Assembly: GCF_009831415.1 (NCBI RefSeq)
Contig: NZ_CP043727.1
Coordinates: forward strand, 744,001-808,000
Reading direction: 5' to 3'
DNA: 64,000 bases
Source of the DNA: Yersinia canariae
GTDB lineage: Bacteria > Pseudomonadota > Gammaproteobacteria > Enterobacterales > Enterobacteriaceae
Shown here: piece after piece, positions 1-9,547 of the stretch
Layout of the letters: the number at the start of each line of letters is the position of its first letter
Numbering within the stretch: position 1 is the stretch's first letter
The notes under the pieces: generated by a model
What the model saw: only the letters and a program-made list of their open reading frames with translations
The model's database searches: none
Told to the model about the DNA's origin: nothing
Program-made: the position numbers and the translations under genes

Positions 1-135
1 TTGAGGTTGCGCAACTGTTCGCTATCGCGCGTTGATTATCAGGAAAGCCCATGGCTGGCTTCTGGCTGGGTAATTGAAAGCGCTGGCGATACCGCTCACT
101 TGGATATGCCAGCACTTGATGAGCTACAACGTTAA
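1..135 (+). CDS. gpmB: GpmB-family phosphatase/mutase, C-terminal end only
   Basis: Only the last 44 codons are present; the gene begins before the window. The visible tail, with RVDYQES, WLASGWVIESAGD and DMPALDELQR, closely matches the C-terminus of E. coli GpmB (YtjC), a histidine-phosphatase-superfamily protein annotated as probable phosphoglycerate mutase. The catalytic N-terminal RHG motif lies outside the window. Its TAA (133-135) overlaps the stop codon of the convergent rob gene, so the two genes meet tail to tail without a terminator. The gpmB-rob neighbourhood is the same as in E. coli, which supports the call. Confidence 0.9.
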   Translation: MRLRNCSLSRVDYQESPWLASGWVIESAGDTAHLDMPALDELQR

Positions 136-998
136 CGCCGGATGGGAATGAGATACTCACATTTCAGCGAGGCCGGAGGCCCATCTTTCGGCCTTCCCAG
201 AGGGAAGAATCGCTCAATATCGTATCCACATCTGCGGGTTAGCTCTAACTGTGGCAAACACGTGCCATACAGTGTCAGGATGAAATCCTGCAATCCTTCT
301 GACGGCCCGTCATAGCTAAACTGAACATATTCGCCACCTTGTAAGATAACCGGTTGCCCTTCCTGCACATTACCCGGCACATGTTGTGGCTCAATGGCTG
401 TCGTGTAGAAAATCTCTTGCTCATCATCTTTCTCCTGATTAGGGCGAGAGTGATGTAAGCCATAAAGCACGGGGGGTAAATGGTCTGCGTCCCCCAGATA
501 CTGCCGCCAAAAATGTGCTCGTAATTCAGTACGATGAGTTGATATTTGCTCAAGCGTACAAGAGTAGCTTTGTGTCAGCCCTACCAAATGTTGCTCAGGT
601 AACGTAATGAATTCAGCCTGAGGGAGGGTATATGACCCTAGTCGAATCGGCGGACATATGCCTGCTGAATACCAATCTTCTGCCCGACGGTACAATGCAG
701 GTGTTTGCGCAAACTGTTTCTTAAAGGCTCGGGTGAAAGTTTGCTGCGAATCAAAACGATATTGCAGGGCAATATCCAGAATAGGGCGGCTTGTTAATCG
801 TAATGCGACAGCGGCTTTTGATAGCCTCCTGGCGCGGATATATGCACCGATAGCATTCCCGGTGACATCCTTGAACATTCGCTGTAAATGCCATTTTGAA
901 TAGCCTGCTTTGGCAGCGACATTGTCCAATGCTAAAGGCTGGTCTAAATGACTTTCTAGCCAGCTAAGCAAATCACGAATGATACTGGCTTGATCCAT
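132..998 (-). CDS. rob: Right-origin-binding AraC/XylS-family transcriptional activator Rob
   Basis: 288 residues against 289 in E. coli Rob. The N-terminal ~110 residues form the AraC-type DNA-binding domain with two helix-turn-helix units (KAGYSKWHLQRMFKDVTG and ALQYRFDSQQTFTRAFKKQF), nearly identical to E. coli. The rest is a GyrI-like ligand-binding domain (e.g. VLYGLHHSRP, GGEYVQFSYDG, CEYLIPIRR), which is more diverged, as usual. Family knowledge: Rob activates the mar/sox/rob regulon, including efflux and detoxification genes, and responds to bile salts and fatty acids. It is convergent with gpmB and divergent from creA, with about 225 bp of shared upstream DNA. The start MDQASIIRDLL matches the family start. 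Confidence 0.97.
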   Translation of the reverse strand: MDQASIIRDLLSWLESHLDQPLALDNVAAKAGYSKWHLQRMFKDVTGNAIGAYIRARRLSKAAVALRLTSRPILDIALQYRFDSQQTFTRAFKKQFAQTPALYRRAEDWYSAGICPPIRLGSYTLPQAEFITLPEQHLVGLTQSYSCTLEQISTHRTELRAHFWRQYLGDADHLPPVLYGLHHSRPNQEKDDEQEIFYTTAIEPQHVPGNVQEGQPVILQGGEYVQFSYDGPSEGLQDFILTLYGTCLPQLELTRRCGYDIERFFPLGRPKDGPPASLKCEYLIPIRR

Positions 999-1223
999 AG
1001 ATCTTCCTCGTAAAGCGGCCTAAATTTAGGGTATTAGTCGTATGAAAAGAATAGCTCTGGCGCATAGTAGCAACTTTTTATGTTCCCGACTGCTTAAGAA
1101 TTTACTGGCATTGTGTGTTAAAAAAGCATCTAAGATTTATAAAATGACTTTTTAACGAATATTTTATTATTAGCGAAATTTTTTAACGTTGGATAACGTT
1201 ATTCAGCGGTATGGAGTAAGTGT

Positions 1224-1697
1224 ATGAAAAAAAATTGGATATTCCTTGGTTGCGTGCTTTCTTTGGGGGCAATAACTGCCCATGCGGAGGAAATTGGTTC
1301 CGTTGATACGGTATTTAAATTGCTGGGACCTGACCATAAAATCGTGGTTGAGGCTTTCGATGATCCCGATGTTAAAAATGTAACTTGTTATATCAGTCGG
1401 GCAAAAACCGGTGGCATCAAAGGAGGATTAGGGTTGGCAGAGGACACTTCTGATGCTGCGATTTCCTGCCAGCAAGTAGGGCCGATTGAGTTAAGCGATA
1501 GAATTAAGAACAGAAAATCCGAAGGCTCGGTCGTTTTTCAGAAGCGGACTTCATTAGTGTTTAAAAAGCTACAAGTGGTTCGTTTCTACGACCCGAAACG
1601 TAATGCCCTAATCTACCTGACTTATTCAGATAGAATTGTCGACGGTTCACCAAAAAATGCGATAAGCGCGGTGCCCATTATGCCGTGGCGTGAGTAG
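1224..1697 (+). CDS. creA: CreA family periplasmic protein
   Basis: 157 residues, the same length as E. coli CreA. An N-terminal signal peptide ([21 protein letters not shown]) is followed by the highly conserved mature sequence [33 protein letters not shown] and [20 protein letters not shown], then a C-terminal MPWRE. Two cysteines (in NVTCYIS and AISCQQ) could form a disulfide after export. The molecular function of CreA is not established. In E. coli it is the first gene of creABCD; here creBCD are missing and arcA follows directly, convergent, across a bidirectional terminator. A GGAGTAAG ribosome-binding site precedes the ATG. Confidence 0.95.
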   Translation: MKKNWIFLGCVLSLGAITAHAEEIGSVDTVFKLLGPDHKIVVEAFDDPDVKNVTCYISRAKTGGIKGGLGLAEDTSDAAISCQQVGPIELSDRIKNRKSEGSVVFQKRTSLVFKKLQVVRFYDPKRNALIYLTYSDRIVDGSPKNAISAVPIMPWRE

Positions 1698-1700
1698 CAT

Positions 1701-1736
1701 AATAAAAAAGCCAGCATTTTAGAGCTGGCTTTTTAT
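1701..1736. terminator. Bidirectional terminator between creA and arcA
   Basis: The inverted repeat AAAAAGCCAGC...GCTGGCTTTTT has a short AT-rich loop, A-run on one side and T-run on the other. It lies between the convergent creA and arcA stop codons, so it can end transcription from both sides. Confidence 0.9.
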
Positions 1737-1754
1737 TGTAGGCGTCTTGGCGCG

Positions 1755-2471
1755 TTACTCTTCGAGGTCGCCACAGAAACGATAACCTTCACCGTGGATA
1801 GTGGCGATGATTTCTGGGGTATCCGGGGTCGATTCGAAATGCTTACGAATGCGGCGGATGGTAACGTCAACAGTACGGTCATGCGGCTTCAGCTCGCGAC
1901 CGGTCATTTTCTTCAGCAATTCGCCACGGGATTGGATTTTGCCCGGGTTTTCGCAGAAGTGAAGCATGGCGCGGAACTCACTGCGCGGCAACTTATAATG
2001 CTCGCCAGCAGGGCTTATCAATGAACGGCTATTGATATCCAGTTCCCAGCCATTAAATTTATAGCTCTCAACCAAGCGGCGTTCTTCGCCTACGCTACCC
2101 AAATTCATGGTGCGTGACAGCAAGTTACGTGCCCGAATGGTTAATTCGCGCGGGTTGAACGGTTTGGTGATGTAATCATCAGCGCCAATTTCTAGCCCAA
2201 GGATCTTATCTACTTCGTTATCACGACCTGTCAGGAACATTAGGGCAACACTTGCTTGTTCACGAAGTTCCCGTGCCAGCAACAGGCCATTTTTACCCGG
2301 CAGATTGATGTCCATGATAACTAAGTTGATATCATTCTCAGACAGAATGTGGTGCATTTCTGCGCCATCATTAGCCTCATGAACAACATAGCCTTCCGCC
2401 TCGAAAATGCTCTTCAGGGTGTTACGAGTAACTATCTCGTCTTCTACGATCAGAATGTGCGGGGTCTGCAT
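1755..2471 (-). CDS. arcA: Aerobic respiration control response regulator ArcA
   Basis: 238 residues, identical in length to E. coli ArcA. It is an OmpR/PhoB-type regulator with a receiver domain at residues 1-~120 and a winged-helix DNA-binding domain at ~135-235 ([36 protein letters not shown]). Acidic pocket residues DE follow IVE, the phosphoacceptor is Asp54 in [12 protein letters not shown], and the conserved Lys is in YITKPF. Family knowledge: phosphorylated by the quinone-sensing kinase ArcB, it represses aerobic respiratory genes under low oxygen. The sensor gene is not in the window. A long upstream region contains an FNR-like site about 285 bp from the start, in keeping with the known Fnr activation of arcA in E. 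coli. Confidence 0.99.
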   Translation of the reverse strand: MQTPHILIVEDEIVTRNTLKSIFEAEGYVVHEANDGAEMHHILSENDINLVIMDINLPGKNGLLLARELREQASVALMFLTGRDNEVDKILGLEIGADDYITKPFNPRELTIRARNLLSRTMNLGSVGEERRLVESYKFNGWELDINSRSLISPAGEHYKLPRSEFRAMLHFCENPGKIQSRGELLKKMTGRELKPHDRTVDVTIRRIRKHFESTPDTPEIIATIHGEGYRFCGDLEE

Positions 2472-2573
2472 GTTTGCTACCTAAAATTGCCAACAAAATA
2501 GAAATAGGAGGTACAAAAGTCTTTGTTATATTAGGATTTTTATTGACTAGTTACTCGTCATCCCGTTCATCAC

Positions 2574-2714
2574 ATGACTAAAGTACGTAAACGCGTTCTT
2601 GATGCACTTTCCATCAACGTCAACAACATCACTAGCTTGGTCGGGGTGTTACTCCCTACAGCCCCAAAGGTGACAAAAGCGGCGCATATCCTAACCCTAT
2701 TAACAGCAATATAA
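2574..2714 (+). CDS. yjjY: YjjY-like 46-residue micro-protein, divergent from arcA
   Basis: A 46-codon ORF reading MTKVRKRVLDALSINVNNIT and ending HILTLLTAI. It aligns end to end with what I remember of E. coli YjjY (MTKVRNCVLDALSINVNNI..., also 46 residues) and holds the same position, divergent from arcA. Conservation of the peptide, especially the ALSINVNN core, argues that it is translated or that its RNA sequence is constrained. No strong Shine-Dalgarno is visible and function is unknown. The ORF lies antisense to the inferred FNR-dependent leader of arcA. In E. coli the next gene is yjtD; it is absent here. Confidence 0.75.
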   Translation: MTKVRKRVLDALSINVNNITSLVGVLLPTAPKVTKAAHILTLLTAI

Positions 2715-2726
2715 CAGTGTGAGCCG

Positions 2727-2769
2727 AATCTACCACCTAACAAAACTACGCTTTGTTGACATATATCAA
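2727..2769 (-). promoter_or_regulatory. Probable FNR-dependent promoter of arcA
   Basis: TTGACATATATCAA (2756-2769) differs from the FNR consensus TTGAT-N4-ATCAA by one base. Reading the minus strand toward arcA, a plausible -10 hexamer TAGATT (2732-2727) lies where expected for a class II site centred at about -41.5, giving a start near 2721 and a ~250-nt leader. FNR activation of arcA through a distant promoter is known in E. coli; the exact start here is inferred. Confidence 0.6.
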
Positions 2770-3426
2770 ATTCAATTGTAGCACGTTAACACTTTTGTGA
2801 AAAAGACTTACAAGAATACCAGCTTAAGCGATAGTTGGTTAAATTATGTGATCGATTCAGTGTTATTAATATTAAAAATTGGGCATCAGAGGTAACAAAA
2901 AAATGAATTTTCTAATCTGTTGATTTTTATTGTTTAAAATCAATATTCTTTGGACATTATGCCGATAAGCCAAATTTCCTTATCAGTGCTCTATTTCGTC
3001 TAAAAACATTAGAAGAATTATCATCAATGTTAGTTAAATGTAAAATGAAGTGACAAAGTTTTCAATTTTGTTGCTTTTAAAATCATTTTAGCCGACGACA
3101 GGCTGGAATATGACGAGTTTGTTCTTTATTGGCGGTATTTTTATCACGAGCTCTCACGGGGTTTCAAAAATCGGATTTATTGCCTACCTGCGTATTTCTT
3201 CTTAATTCAGTAAAAAAATCATAAAATATATTGTGCGAGTTAATGGTGGTTTTATGGTTTTAATGTCTGTTATTTTGCACTTAATTTTGTTTTTATCGCC
3301 TGATAATGTCTTTCTGATGAGATAATAACTCACTCTGGATCGGTTGATTTCTTTAGGTTGGCGATTGAAAAAATTTGACTTGAGGGGCGGATTGCTTTAA
3401 CCAATAGAGGTAGAGCCATATTATTT
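2770..3426. other. AT-rich intergenic region between yjjY and thrL
   Basis: About 650 bp with no credible ORF on either strand, no convincing intrinsic terminator and no recognised repeat. E. coli has yjtD (an RNA methyltransferase gene) here; no remnant of it is apparent. The last ~60 bp must contain the thr operon promoter: TTGACT (3375-3380) is a candidate -35, but no good -10 could be assigned. Confidence 0.6.
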
Positions 3427-3444
3427 ATGAGACAGACAGACGAA

Positions 3445-3513
3445 ATGCGATACATCAGCCTGAACACAACAATTATTACCACCACCGAAACCACAGGTTA
3501 CGGGGCGGGCTGA
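3445..3513 (+). CDS. thrL: thr operon leader peptide
   Basis: A 22-codon ORF MRYISLNTTIITTTETTGYG followed by AG, ending in TGA. It has seven Thr and three Ile codons. The C-terminal TTGYGAG resembles TTGNGAG of E. coli ThrL. An in-frame upstream ATG at 3427 would add MRQTDE, but the inner start matches the family length (21 residues in E. coli). A Rho-independent attenuator follows 20 nt after the stop. Stalling at Thr/Ile codons when charged tRNA is scarce is expected to prevent attenuator formation and allow thrABC transcription. Confidence 0.88.
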   Translation: MRYISLNTTIITTTETTGYGAG

Positions 3514-3532
3514 CGCGTACAGGAAACAACAG

Positions 3533-3570
3533 AAAAAAGCCCGCACCTAGACAGTGCGGGCTTTTTTTTT
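3533..3570 (+). terminator. thr operon attenuator
   Basis: A perfect 8-bp GC-rich stem GCCCGCAC/GTGCGGGC (3539-3546 with 3554-3561), flanked by an A-run and followed by nine T. It lies between thrL and thrA, the classic position of the threonine attenuator. Confidence 0.93.
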
Positions 3571-3631
3571 CAATCAAATCTTTGCAAAAAAGTTTGCGAT
3601 AAAAAAGCGCGAAAGCGGGAGAGAACCAGAA

Positions 3632-6091
3632 ATGCGAGTGCTGAAATTTGGCGGGACATCAGTAGCAAATGCAGAGCGCTTTATGCGTGTTGCGGATATC
3701 ATTGAAAGTAATGCGCGTCAGGGGCAAGTGGCGACAGTATTATCCGCCCCCGCTAAAATCACCAACCATCTGGTCGCGATGATTGACAAAATGGTGGCCG
3801 GGCAAGATATCTCGCCGAATATCAGTGATGCTGAGCGGATTTTTTCCGAGCTGTTGCGTGGATTGGCTGATGCTCAACCGGGCTTTGATTATGAGCGCTT
3901 AAAAGCGCTGGTGGCCCATGAGTTTGCGCAACTCAAGCATGTTTTGCACGGAATCTCACTGCTTGGTCAATGTCCGGATAGCATCAATGCCGCCATCATC
4001 TGCCGTGGTGAAAAACTCTCCATTGCTATCATGGAAGCAGTATTCCAAGCTAAAGGCTATCAAGTCAGCGTGATTAATCCGGTCGAGAAATTACTGGCAC
4101 AGGGCCATTACCTCGAATCTACCGTTGATATCACTGAATCGACTCGTCGTATCGGTTCCAGCAATATCCCAACTGACCATATCATCCTGATGGCGGGTTT
4201 CACTGCCGGTAATGATAAAGGCGAGTTAGTGGTGTTGGGGCGAAACGGTTCTGACTATTCCGCTGCTGTGCTGGCAGCTTGTTTACGCGCTGATTGTTGT
4301 GAAATTTGGACTGACGTTGATGGGGTTTATACTTGTGACCCACGGGTGGTACCCGATGCTCGACTACTGAAATCGATGTCATACCAGGAGGCGATGGAAC
4401 TGTCCTATTTTGGCGCTTCAGTCCTCCATCCCCGCACTATCTCTCCTATCGCCCAGTTCCAAATTCCTTGCCTGATTAAAAATACGTCTAACCCACAAGC
4501 CCCTGGCACCCTGATTGGGGGGGAAAGTAGTGACGATGGCTTCCCGGTGAAAGGCATCACCAACCTGAATAACATGGCCATGATTAACGTGTCTGGCCCC
4601 GGTATGAAAGGCATGGTTGGCATGGCCGCCCGCGTTTTTGCGGTGATGTCACGTAGCGGTATTTCAGTGGTGTTGATCACCCAGTCTTCTTCTGAGTACA
4701 GCATCAGTTTCTGTGTCCCTCAAAGTGAGTTAGCCCGCGCCCGCAAAGCATTAGTGGATGAATTTTATCTGGAATTGAAAGATGGCTTATTAGAACCTCT
4801 GGATGTGATGGAGCACTTGGCGATAATTTCCGTGGTCGGTGACGGAATGCGCACTTTGCGGGGAATTTCAGCCCGATTCTTCTCGGCATTAGCTCGCGCC
4901 AATATCAATATCATTGCGATTGCACAAGGTTCGTCCGAGCGCTCTATTTCTGTGGTGGTCAGTAATGATGCAGTCACTACCGGTGTGCGTGTTTGTCACC
5001 AGATGTTGTTCAATACTGATCAGGTCATTGAGGTGTTTGTCATCGGTGTGGGTGGCGTCGGCGGGGCATTAATCGAGCAAATTTATCGTCAACAGCCATG
5101 GTTGAAACAGCGCCATATCGATTTGCGTGTGTGCGGGATTGCCAACTCCAAAGCCATGCTGACTAATGTGCACGGTATTGCGCTGGATAACTGGCGTCAT
5201 GAGCTGGCTGAAGTACAAGAGCCCTTTAATCTCAGCCGCTTAATCCGTTTGGTTAAAGAGTATCACTTGCTCAATCCAGTGATTGTCGACTGTACATCCA
5301 GTCAGGCGGTTGCCGATCAGTATGCTGACTTCCTGGCAGATGGTTTCCATGTTGTGACGCCAAACAAGAAAGCCAATACTTCATCGATGAATTACTACCG
5401 CCAAATGCGTGCCGCAGCGGCGAAGTCATGTCGTAAATTCTTGTATGACACTAACGTTGGTGCGGGTTTGCCTGTTATTGAAAACTTACAGAATTTACTC
5501 AATGCGGGTGACGAACTGATGCGTTTTTCTGGCATTCTGTCAGGTTCACTGTCCTTTATCTTCGGTAAGCTGGATGAAGGGATGACCTTGTCGGAAGCCA
5601 CATTGCAGGCCAAAGCGCTGGGTTATACCGAGCCGGATCCCCGCGATGATCTGTCTGGGATGGATGTCGCGCGTAAGTTGTTGATTTTAGCCCGTGAAGC
5701 AGGGTACAAACTTGAGCTGGCTGATATCGAGGTTGAGTCAGTTCTGCCCGCTAGTTTTGATGCAACTGGCGATGTAGACAGCTTCCTCGCGCGTCTGCCG
5801 TCATTGGATGGTGAGTTTACGCGTCGGGTGGCAAATGCTGCTGAGGAAGGCAAAGTGTTGCGTTATGTCGGAGTTATCGAAGAAGGGCGTTGTATCGTCC
5901 GAATGGATGCCGTAGACGGTAATGATCCTCTGTATAAAGTAAAAAATGGTGAGAACGCGTTGGCTTTCTATACCCATTATTATCAGCCAATTCCGTTGGT
6001 ACTTCGCGGATATGGCGCGGGTAATGATGTGACTGCCGCTGGGGTATTCGCTGATCTTTTACGCACATTATCATGGAAGTTGGGAGTTTAA
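3632..6091 (+). CDS. thrA: Bifunctional aspartokinase I / homoserine dehydrogenase I
   Basis: 819 residues from the ATG at 3632 (E. coli 820). The open frame extends upstream into the attenuator, but GGGAGAG before 3632 and the family start [17 protein letters not shown] fix the start. The aspartokinase domain (residues 1-~290; [35 protein letters not shown]) is followed by ACT regulatory domains to ~450 ([35 protein letters not shown]) and a homoserine dehydrogenase domain (NAD(P)-binding [17 protein letters not shown], then [10 protein letters not shown] and [12 protein letters not shown]). It catalyses the first and third steps of the aspartate pathway to threonine and is feedback-inhibited by Thr in the family. 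It is the first structural gene of thrABC; thrB begins 2 nt after its stop. Confidence 0.98.
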   Translation: MRVLKFGGTSVANAERFMRVADIIESNARQGQVATVLSAPAKITNHLVAMIDKMVAGQDISPNISDAERIFSELLRGLADAQPGFDYERLKALVAHEFAQLKHVLHGISLLGQCPDSINAAIICRGEKLSIAIMEAVFQAKGYQVSVINPVEKLLAQGHYLESTVDITESTRRIGSSNIPTDHIILMAGFTAGNDKGELVVLGRNGSDYSAAVLAACLRADCCEIWTDVDGVYTCDPRVVPDARLLKSMSYQEAMELSYFGASVLHPRTISPIAQFQIPCLIKNTSNPQAPGTLIGGESSDDGFPVKGITNLNNMAMINVSGPGMKGMVGMAARVFAVMSRSGISVVLITQSSSEYSISFCVPQSELARARKALVDEFYLELKDGLLEPLDVMEHLAIISVVGDGMRTLRGISARFFSALARANINIIAIAQGSSERSISVVVSNDAVTTGVRVCHQMLFNTDQVIEVFVIGVGGVGGALIEQIYRQQPWLKQRHIDLRVCGIANSKAMLTNVHGIALDNWRHELAEVQEPFNLSRLIRLVKEYHLLNPVIVDCTSSQAVADQYADFLADGFHVVTPNKKANTSSMNYYRQMRAAAAKSCRKFLYDTNVGAGLPVIENLQNLLNAGDELMRFSGILSGSLSFIFGKLDEGMTLSEATLQAKALGYTEPDPRDDLSGMDVARKLLILAREAGYKLELADIEVESVLPASFDATGDVDSFLARLPSLDGEFTRRVANAAEEGKVLRYVGVIEEGRCIVRMDAVDGNDPLYKVKNGENALAFYTHYYQPIPLVLRGYGAGNDVTAAGVFADLLRTLSWKLGV

Positions 6092-6093
6092 AT

Positions 6094-7023
6094 ATGGTTA
6101 AAATCTATGCTCCGGCATCGATTGGCAATGTCAGCGTTGGGTTTGATGTGCTAGGGGCTGCGGTTTCACCGGTAGACGGCACTCTGCTTGGCGATTGTGT
6201 CAGTGCGACAGCGGCAGATAGTTTTAGCTTGCGTAACGAGGGGCGTTTCGTCAGCAAGTTGCCCGATGACCCAAAAGAAAATATCGTTTATCAGTGCTGG
6301 GAGCGTTTTTGTCAGGAAATGGGCAAAGAGATCCCCGTGGCAATGGTTTTGGAAAAAAACATGCCGATTGGCTCTGGGCTTGGGTCCAGTGCCTGTTCTG
6401 TGGTAGCCGGTTTGATGGCGATGAATGAGTTCTGTGGCAAGCCGCTGGATAAAGTGACACTGTTGGGCATGATGGGTGAGCTGGAAGGGCGGGTATCCGG
6501 TAGTGTGCATTTTGATAATGTTGCGCCGTGTTATCTGGGCGGGATGCAACTGATTCTCGAGCAGCCCGGCTATATCAGCCAGAATGTTCCCGGTTTTGAT
6601 GATTGGCTGTGGGTTATGGCTTATCCGGGTATTAAAGTCTCGACAGCTGAAGCCCGCGCTATTTTACCGGCACAGTATCGCCGCCAGGATTGCATTGCCC
6701 ATGGGCGTAATTTGGCTGGGTTCATCCACGCCTGCCACACCCAGCAGCCAGATTTGGCCGCTAAAATGATGAAAGATGTCATTGCCGAACCTTACCGCAC
6801 ACAACTCTTGCCGGGCTTTGCTGCGGCCAGGCAAGCCGCGCAGGATATTGGCGCACTGACTTGTGGCATTTCCGGTTCCGGCCCAACGCTATTTGCCGTG
6901 TGTAACGATACAGAAACCGCGCAGCGTATGGCGAGTTGGTTACAAAATCACTACCTGCAAAACGACGAAGGTTTTGTTCATATTTGCCGTCTGGATACCG
7001 CAGGCGCACGACTACTGGGATAA
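6094..7023 (+). CDS. thrB: Homoserine kinase
   Basis: 309 residues (E. coli 310). It is a GHMP-family kinase with the glycine-rich ATP loop [15 protein letters not shown] and a C-terminal [13 protein letters not shown] motif. It phosphorylates L-homoserine to O-phospho-L-homoserine, the ThrC substrate. The start is the ATG at 6094, giving [21 protein letters not shown] as in the family; the open frame begins 7 codons earlier inside thrA. GGGAGTTT just before the thrA stop serves as ribosome-binding site, so thrA and thrB are probably translationally coupled. thrC starts 3 nt after this gene. Confidence 0.98.
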   Translation: MVKIYAPASIGNVSVGFDVLGAAVSPVDGTLLGDCVSATAADSFSLRNEGRFVSKLPDDPKENIVYQCWERFCQEMGKEIPVAMVLEKNMPIGSGLGSSACSVVAGLMAMNEFCGKPLDKVTLLGMMGELEGRVSGSVHFDNVAPCYLGGMQLILEQPGYISQNVPGFDDWLWVMAYPGIKVSTAEARAILPAQYRRQDCIAHGRNLAGFIHACHTQQPDLAAKMMKDVIAEPYRTQLLPGFAAARQAAQDIGALTCGISGSGPTLFAVCNDTETAQRMASWLQNHYLQNDEGFVHICRLDTAGARLLG

Positions 7024-7026
7024 CGC

Positions 7027-8316
7027 ATGAAACTGTATAACCTTAAAGATCACAACGAGCAGGTCAGCTTCGCGCAAGCGATCAAACAGGGCCTGGGCAA
7101 GCAGCAGGGGCTTTTCTTCCCGCTGGAGTTGCCAGAGTTTGAACTGACGGAAATCGATAAACTGCTGGATCTGGATTTTGTCACTCGCAGTAGCCGTATT
7201 TTGTCTGCCTTTATTGGCAATGAAATTGCACCGGAAGTATTAACCAAACGCGTTCAGGCCGCTTTTGAGTTCCCAGCGCCGGTTGCTCAGGTCGAGAATG
7301 ATATCGCCGCTCTGGAACTGTTCCACGGCCCGACATTGGCCTTTAAAGACTTCGGTGCCCGATTTATGGCGCAGATGCTGGCCGAAGTCGCAGAGGATCA
7401 GCCGGTGACCATCTTAACGGCAACCTCCGGTGATACTGGGGCTGCGGTGGCTCATGCATTTTATGGTCTGAAAAATGTTCGTGTGGTTATCCTCTACCCG
7501 CGCGGCAAAATCAGCCCGCTACAAGAGAAATTGTTCTGTACGCTGGGTGGCAATATCCACACGGTGGCCATTGAGGGTGATTTTGACGCGTGTCAGGCTC
7601 TGGTTAAGCAAGCTTTTGATGACGAAGATCTCAAACAGGCCCTGAGCCTTAACTCGGCGAACTCTATTAATATCAGTCGGTTGCTGGCGCAAATTTGCTA
7701 TTATTTTGAAGCTGTAGCCCAGTTGCCGCAAGAAGCACGTAACCAGTTGGTTATCTCCGTACCCAGTGGCAACTTTGGCGATTTGACCGCTGGTCTGCTG
7801 GCTAAATCCTTAGGTTTACCGGTAAAACGCTTTATCGCGGCGACCAATGCTAACGACACTGTGCCACGTTTCCTGGTTAATGGTCAGTGGCAGCCGAAGC
7901 CGACGGTCGCGACATTATCGAATGCGATGGATGTCAGCCAGCCGAATAACTGGCCGCGTGTAGAAGAGCTTTATCGCCGTAAAATCTGGCAATTGAAAGA
8001 GTTAGGTCACGGCGCAGTCAGTGATGAAGTCACCAAAGACACCATGCGGGAGCTGGCAGATTTGGGGTATATCTCTGAGCCACATGCCGCCATTGCTTAT
8101 CGTGTGCTACGTGATCAATTGCAGGACGGGGAATTTGGGTTGTTCATCGGAACGGCCCATCCAGCGAAATTTAAAGAGAGTGTCGAAGAGATTCTGGGAC
8201 AGGAATTGCCGCTGCCGAAACCTTTGGCGGTACGTGCGCAATTACCTCTGCTATCCCATGATTTACCAGCAGATTTTGCGCAATTACGCACTTTCTTGAT
8301 GGCATTACCTAAGTAA
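7027..8316 (+). CDS. thrC: Threonine synthase
   Basis: 429 residues (E. coli 428). It is a PLP fold-type II enzyme converting O-phosphohomoserine to threonine. The PLP-binding lysine is in HGPTLAFKDFGARFMAQ, the phosphate-binding loop region is TATSGDTGAAVAHAF, and SVPSGNFGDLTAG is a second conserved loop. The N-terminus MKLYNLKDHNEQVSFAQA agrees with the family. It is the last gene of the thr operon, followed by a stem-loop at 8326-8351. Confidence 0.98.
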   Translation: MKLYNLKDHNEQVSFAQAIKQGLGKQQGLFFPLELPEFELTEIDKLLDLDFVTRSSRILSAFIGNEIAPEVLTKRVQAAFEFPAPVAQVENDIAALELFHGPTLAFKDFGARFMAQMLAEVAEDQPVTILTATSGDTGAAVAHAFYGLKNVRVVILYPRGKISPLQEKLFCTLGGNIHTVAIEGDFDACQALVKQAFDDEDLKQALSLNSANSINISRLLAQICYYFEAVAQLPQEARNQLVISVPSGNFGDLTAGLLAKSLGLPVKRFIAATNANDTVPRFLVNGQWQPKPTVATLSNAMDVSQPNNWPRVEELYRRKIWQLKELGHGAVSDEVTKDTMRELADLGYISEPHAAIAYRVLRDQLQDGEFGLFIGTAHPAKFKESVEEILGQELPLPKPLAVRAQLPLLSHDLPADFAQLRTFLMALPK

Positions 8317-8325
8317 TTAAATGCA

Positions 8326-8357
8326 CACGGGGCCATTTGATTGGCTCCGTGACTATT
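8326..8357 (+). terminator. thr operon terminator
   Basis: A 10-bp stem CACGGGGCCA/TGGCTCCGTG (8326-8335 with 8342-8351, one G-U) is followed by ACTATTTTT. It lies just after thrC and just before the stop of convergent yaaA. Confidence 0.8.
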
Positions 8358-8358
8358 T

Positions 8359-9135
8359 TTAGTGCTGTTCCGCCCGCTTAAAGACCCATTCATTTTTTGC
8401 CGACAGCCCATCATCAAACTCATAGCCTTCCAGATTAAAATCAACCAGTTGCTCTGGTTTGGTTAGCTTGTTTTGAATAATAAAGCGGCTCATTAGCCCA
8501 CGGGCTTTTTTGGCATAGAAGCTGATAATTTTGTATTTACCATTTTTCTCATCCAAAAAGACCGGTTTAATCAGCGAACCTGCCAATTTGGCGGGCTTGA
8601 CGGCCTTAAAGTATTCATCAGAAGCTAGGTTAATCAGCATGTTATCACCTTGCCGCTCCAGTGCCTGATTCAGTTTTTCGGTTATCTGGTCGCCCCAGAA
8701 TGAATAGAGATCTTTGCCGCGCGGGTTAGCCAGCTTAATTCCCATTTCTAAACGATAAGGCTGCATTAAGTCTAGCGGGCGCAATACCCCATAGAGGCCA
8801 GAAAGCATGCGCAGATGCTGCTGGGCAAAATCAAAATCAGCAGCGCTGAAATCCTGCGCGTGCATCCCAGTGTAGACATCACCTTTAAAGGCCAGGATTG
8901 CCTGACGTGCATTTTCTGGTGTGAAGTCCGGCTGCCATTCGCTGAAACGGGCGGCATTTAGCCCCGCGAGTTTGTCGCTAATCCTCATCAGACTGCTGAT
9001 TTGGGCTGGTGTCAGCTCACGGCAGATCTCGATAAGCTGTTGTGACTTATCCAACATTTCTGGCTGAGTAAACTGCTTGGTTGCTAACGGACTTTGATAA
9101 TCAAGGGTTTTAGCCGGGGAAATTACAATAAGCAT
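8359..9135 (-). CDS. yaaA: Peroxide stress resistance protein YaaA (DUF328/UPF0246)
   Basis: 258 residues, identical in length to E. coli YaaA. Conserved blocks are [76 protein letters not shown] and [15 protein letters not shown]. In E. coli YaaA belongs to the OxyR regulon and limits intracellular iron and Fenton damage during hydrogen peroxide stress; structural work describes a DNA-binding fold. It is convergent with thrC. Unlike E. coli, no yaaJ lies between it and talB. No clear OxyR site was identified upstream. Confidence 0.96.
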   Translation of the reverse strand: MLIVISPAKTLDYQSPLATKQFTQPEMLDKSQQLIEICRELTPAQISSLMRISDKLAGLNAARFSEWQPDFTPENARQAILAFKGDVYTGMHAQDFSAADFDFAQQHLRMLSGLYGVLRPLDLMQPYRLEMGIKLANPRGKDLYSFWGDQITEKLNQALERQGDNMLINLASDEYFKAVKPAKLAGSLIKPVFLDEKNGKYKIISFYAKKARGLMSRFIIQNKLTKPEQLVDFNLEGYEFDDGLSAKNEWVFKRAEQH

Positions 9136-9547
9136 AACGACATCCTGTTAATCCAGATAAGACACTGTAGCAAAAAGTCGGCATCAGCAAAAAGAAGATT
9201 GGGCGATTGCTAAGATAGGTTGGTAGATGAGTCGATAGAGAATATAGTTTAGCTAAATCGTCTCAGCACGATAAGAATGGATGAAATTGCTATTAACCTG
9301 CCGGTTTCTGGCTGTTTTAAAAGGCGAAAACGGTTGCGAACCCAATACTGCTCGTTTGCGCTTTTTTTAATCAGTTTAACTGCCTTGCACCAAGGCTTAC
9401 GCATGTTATTATCAAGACAAGGTAGAGTGTCGAAATCGCTAATATTGCGAAATGGCTAACATTACGAATGAAATGAAGTGTCATTTCGAAAGAGATAACA
9501 GTTGCGACATGCCAAAAGTTCATGCACAAACGATGAGAAACGACAAC
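9136..9547. other. Divergent yaaA/talB intergenic region with probable talB promoter
   Basis: 412 bp without a convincing gene. TTGCAC (9385-9390), a 16-bp spacer and TATTAT (9407-9412) make a plausible sigma70 promoter for talB, implying a leader of ~130 nt. The leader contains a small hairpin GAAATGA-AGTG-TCATTTC (9470-9487). An in-frame extension of talB back to 9452 has no family support. Confidence 0.5.

Noticed and set aside
658..903. 81-codon plus-strand ORF inside rob
   Set aside because: It is an antisense frame of a fully conserved gene.
9277..9547. ORF 9277-9459 and the upstream extension of talB
   Set aside because: Neither shows family similarity; both lie in the probable talB promoter and leader region.
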